Positions 61,448-64,000 of a stretch of 64,000 bases of DNA are shown one piece after another. Position 1 is the stretch's first letter; each line of letters opens with the position of its first letter. Below the pieces are notes generated by a model. It ran no database searches and was not told where the DNA came from. It was given only the letters and a program-made list of their open reading frames with translations. Made by a program: the position numbers and the translations under genes. The DNA is from Maricaulis salignorans (GTDB lineage: Bacteria; Pseudomonadota; Alphaproteobacteria; Caulobacterales; Maricaulaceae), in assembly GCF_900103475.1 (NCBI RefSeq), contig NZ_FNHG01000002.1, positions 124,001-188,000 of the forward strand. Reading direction: 5' to 3'.

Positions 61448-61483
61448 AAAAAAGCGGCCGGAAAGCACATCGCTCTCCGGCCG
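61448..61483 (-). terminator. Terminator of clpB
   Basis: On the minus strand: CGGCCGGAGAGC, 5-base loop, GCTTTCCGGCCG, one mismatch, followed by CTTTTTTG. It lies 28 bases beyond the clpB stop codon. Confidence 0.9.
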
Positions 61484-61510
61484 TTCTCTATTCAAGTCTC
61501 CGCAGAGCCG

Positions 61511-64000
61511 TTAATTCACCACAGCCTTCAATGGCCGCTTCTCACCAATGGCGATGCCATTGATGGTCAGCACGCCGGCTTCGCTGGAGACCACGATATT
61601 CTCGCCGTCCTTGATTGTGCCTTCCAGCAGCATACGGGCGAGCGGGTCTTGCAGGTCTTTCTGGATCACGCGCTTCAAGGGGCGGGCCCCGTAGGCGGGG
61701 TCATAGCCCTTGGCGGCAATCCAGTCGCGGGCTGACGCGTCGAGATCGATCGTCATGCGGCGATCGGCCAGGAGTTTTTCCAGACGCTTCATCTGGATAT
61801 CGACAATGGCGCCCATATCCTCGCGAGCGAGCTTGTTGAACAGGACGATCTCATCGACCCGGTTGAGGAATTCCGGACGGAAATGCAGGCGCACGGCCTC
61901 CATCACCATTTCGCGGGCATCCTCGGAATTCTCGACGGCCTGCAGATGTTCGGCCCCGAGATTGGAGGTCATGATGATGATCGTATTGCGGAAATCGACC
62001 GTGCGGCCCTGCCCGTCGGTGAGACGGCCATCATCGAGAACTTGCAGCAGCACGTTGAAGACATCCGGGTGCGCCTTCTCGATCTCATCGAGCAGGATCA
62101 CCTGATAGGGCCGGCGGCGCACGGCTTCGGTGAGCGCACCGCCCTCCTCATAACCGACATAGCCCGGAGGCGCGCCGATCATGCGGGAGACGGAGTGCTT
62201 CTCCATATATTCCGACATATCCATGCGGGTGACCGCGTGTTCATCGTCGAACAGGAAGGCGGCCAGCGCCTTGGTCAGCTCGGTCTTGCCAACACCCGTG
62301 GGCCCGAGGAACATGAAGGAGCCGATCGGACGGGCTGGATCCTTCAAGCCCGCGCGCGCGCGGCGCACCGCATCGGAGACCGCTTCCAGCGCCGTTTCCT
62401 GGCCGACGACGCGGCCATGCAGGGCTTCTTCCATGCGCAGCAGCTTGTCGCGCTCGCCTTCGAGCATTTTGTCGACCGGCACACCGGTCCAGCGTGAGAC
62501 GATCTGGGCGATCTGCTCGTCATCGACGACTTCCTGCATGGTCTGCTCACCGTCATCACTGCTGGTCTCGGCAAGGGCCAGACGGCTCTCAAGATCAGGC
62601 AATTGGCCGTATTTGATCTCCGAAGCCCGGCCAAGATCACCGCGCCGTTCGGCATCGGCCAGCTCGGCACGGGCGTGCTCGATCGATTCCTTGAGCGTCG
62701 TCGCACCGGCCAGTTTCGCCTTCTCGGCGCGCCAGGTCGCGGTCAGCTCGGCCGAGCGCGATTCCAGCTCCGCCACTTCCTTGGTGATCGCGGCCAGGCG
62801 TTCCTTGGAGGCCTCGTCGGACTCCTTTTTCATCGCTTCGGCTTCGATCTTGAGCTGGATCGCCCGGCGATCAATCTCGTCGAGCTCTTCCGGCTTGCTG
62901 TCGATCTGCATGCGCAGACGGGCCGAGGCCTCGTCCATCAGATCGATCGCCTTGTCGGGCAAAAAGCGGTTGGTGATGTAGCGATTGGACAGGTTGGCGG
63001 CAGCGACAATGGCGCTGTCGGCAATGCGCACGCCATGGTGCACCTCGTATTTTTCCTTCAACCCGCGCAGGATGGAGACCGTGTCTTCCACGGTCGGCTC
63101 CTCGACCATGACCGGCTGGAAACGCCGCGCCAGGGCCGCGTCCTTTTCGACATGCTTGCGGTATTCGTCCAGCGTCGTCGCGCCGATACAGTGCAGTTCA
63201 CCGCGTGCCAGGGCAGGCTTCAGGAGATTGGACGCATCCATGGCGCCATCGCCCTTGCCGGCACCGACCAGTGTGTGCATCTCGTCGATGAAGAGAATGA
63301 TCTGGCCATTGGCGGCCGTGACTTCATTGAGCACGGATTTGAGGCGTTCCTCAAACTCGCCGCGGAATTTCGCACCGGCAATCAGGCCGCCCATATCGAG
63401 CGCCAGCAGGCGTTTTTCCTTGAGGCTTTCAGGCACATCGCCATTGACGATGCGCAGGGCCAGGCCCTCGGCGATGGCCGTCTTGCCGACGCCGGGCTCA
63501 CCGATCAGGACCGGGTTATTCTTGGTCCGGCGCGACAAGACCTGGATGGCACGGCGAATTTCCTCGTCGCGACCGATCACCGGGTCGAGCTTGCCTTCGC
63601 GCGCCACCTCCGTGAGGTCGCGGGCGTATTTCTTCAACGCTTCATAGGTGTCTTCCGACGACGCGCTGTCAGCGGTGCGGCCCTGGCGCAGATCATTGAT
63701 CGCGGTGTTCAGGCCCTGCGGCGTAACACCGGCAGCTTTGAGAATATCGAAGGCCTTGGTGCCGGTTTGCAGGCTGAGCGCCTGAAGCAGGCGCTCGGCG
63801 GTGACGTATTCATCGCCGGCCTTGGTCGCCGCCGTCTGCGCCGCATCAAACAGCTTGGCTGTGGGTGGGGCCATATAGAGCTTGCCCTCGCCGCCCTCGA
63901 CCTTGGGCAGGGCGCCCAGAGCCTGGGTGACACCATCGATCACCTGATGCGCGCTGCCGCCAGCAGATTTGATGAGATTGGTCGCCAGGCCAGCCGTATC
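61511..64000 (-). CDS. clpB: ATP-dependent disaggregase ClpB, N-terminus outside window
   Basis: At least 829 residues in the window; the frame runs off the right edge in the Clp N-domain (about 30-40 residues missing). Order: Clp repeat domain ([20 protein letters not shown]), NBD1 with Walker [16 protein letters not shown] and [15 protein letters not shown], the coiled-coil M domain (residues rich in Glu/Lys/Ala, [20 protein letters not shown]), NBD2 with Walker [16 protein letters not shown] and [18 protein letters not shown]. Dissolves aggregates together with DnaK. A clear terminator follows. Confidence 0.97.
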   Translation of the reverse strand, partial: DTAGLATNLIKSAGGSAHQVIDGVTQALGALPKVEGGEGKLYMAPPTAKLFDAAQTAATKAGDEYVTAERLLQALSLQTGTKAFDILKAAGVTPQGLNTAINDLRQGRTADSASSEDTYEALKKYARDLTEVAREGKLDPVIGRDEEIRRAIQVLSRRTKNNPVLIGEPGVGKTAIAEGLALRIVNGDVPESLKEKRLLALDMGGLIAGAKFRGEFEERLKSVLNEVTAANGQIILFIDEMHTLVGAGKGDGAMDASNLLKPALARGELHCIGATTLDEYRKHVEKDAALARRFQPVMVEEPTVEDTVSILRGLKEKYEVHHGVRIADSAIVAAANLSNRYITNRFLPDKAIDLMDEASARLRMQIDSKPEELDEIDRRAIQLKIEAEAMKKESDEASKERLAAITKEVAELESRSAELTATWRAEKAKLAGATTLKESIEHARAELADAERRGDLGRASEIKYGQLPDLESRLALAETSSDDGEQTMQEVVDDEQIAQIVSRWTGVPVDKMLEGERDKLLRMEEALHGRVVGQETALEAVSDAVRRARAGLKDPARPIGSFMFLGPTGVGKTELTKALAAFLFDDEHAVTRMDMSEYMEKHSVSRMIGAPPGYVGYEEGGALTEAVRRRPYQVILLDEIEKAHPDVFNVLLQVLDDGRLTDGQGRTVDFRNTIIIMTSNLGAEHLQAVENSEDAREMVMEAVRLHFRPEFLNRVDEIVLFNKLAREDMGAIVDIQMKRLEKLLADRRMTIDLDASARDWIAAKGYDPAYGARPLKRVIQKDLQDPLARMLLEGTIKDGENIVVSSEAGVLTINGIAIGEKRPLKAVVN

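Overview
The window is about 60-65% GC and densely coded. It carries a complete CtrA regulatory set (ctrA, sciP, chpT), a fliF-fliG-fliH-fliN-flbD-flhA operon in the Caulobacter order, and a bkd cluster with a divergent Lrp-type regulator. This points to a dimorphic, flagellated alphaproteobacterium of the Caulobacterales sensu lato, most likely a Maricaulis/Oceanicaulis/Hyphomonas-type marine bacterium. The taxonomic call is inferred from gene content; no 16S rRNA gene is present. I saw no rRNA, tRNA, CRISPR array, transposase or prophage.

Layout: 1-0.8 kb holds the start of a chemoreceptor/sensor gene and a small TonB-type protein. 1.1-11.1 kb is a catabolic region: an Ldh-family dehydrogenase, a hotdog thioesterase, then branched-chain keto-acid dehydrogenase genes (lpdV-like E3, E2, E1 beta, E1 alpha) with a divergent Lrp/BkdR regulator. 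Between E3 and E2 lie four small genes, a 4 x 15-bp tandem repeat and two large inverted repeats. 11.1-20.2 kb is accessory: thiolase and acetyltransferase, a CPBP protease-like gene, a pair of related DUF2589-type genes flanked by a decayed copy of the CPBP 3' end, then a LysR-headed operon (cyclase, WrbA, FrnE-like DsbA, EamA exporter, DUF4386). 20.2-22.5 kb has a ParDE module abutting a membrane gene coupled to mnmA.

22.5-45.5 kb is flagellar. flgK-flgL and fliK-flgD-flgE diverge from a region with a sigma-54-like promoter on each strand. Then come sciP, the fliF operon with the sigma-54 activator flbD, flhA, flhF, flhG, and on the other strand fliI-fliJ. A Fur-box-controlled TonB receptor and a lipoprotein sit inside this flagellar region. 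CtrA-type sites precede both sciP and fliF, so the master regulator (CtrA), its inhibitor (SciP), its phosphodonor (ChpT) and the class II operon are all here.

45.5-57 kb holds a truncated LysR remnant, mtfA, an approximately 0.9 kb non-coding stretch leading into ctrA (five GANTC sites, a DnaA box, a CtrA-like site), two tandem paralogous secreted proteins of unknown function behind duplicated palindromes, a cheA-cheW-cheY-cheB-cheR operon and chpT. 57-64 kb has an M23 peptidase, a small glyoxalase-domain protein, a TetR regulator with a perfect palindromic operator heading a DHFR-like/DUF1428 operon, and clpB running off the right edge.

The most novel-looking pieces are the DUF2589 pair with its flanking CPBP duplication, the secreted paralog pair with duplicated upstream palindromes, and a CheA with an internal repeat, a second CheW-like domain and a degenerate receiver.
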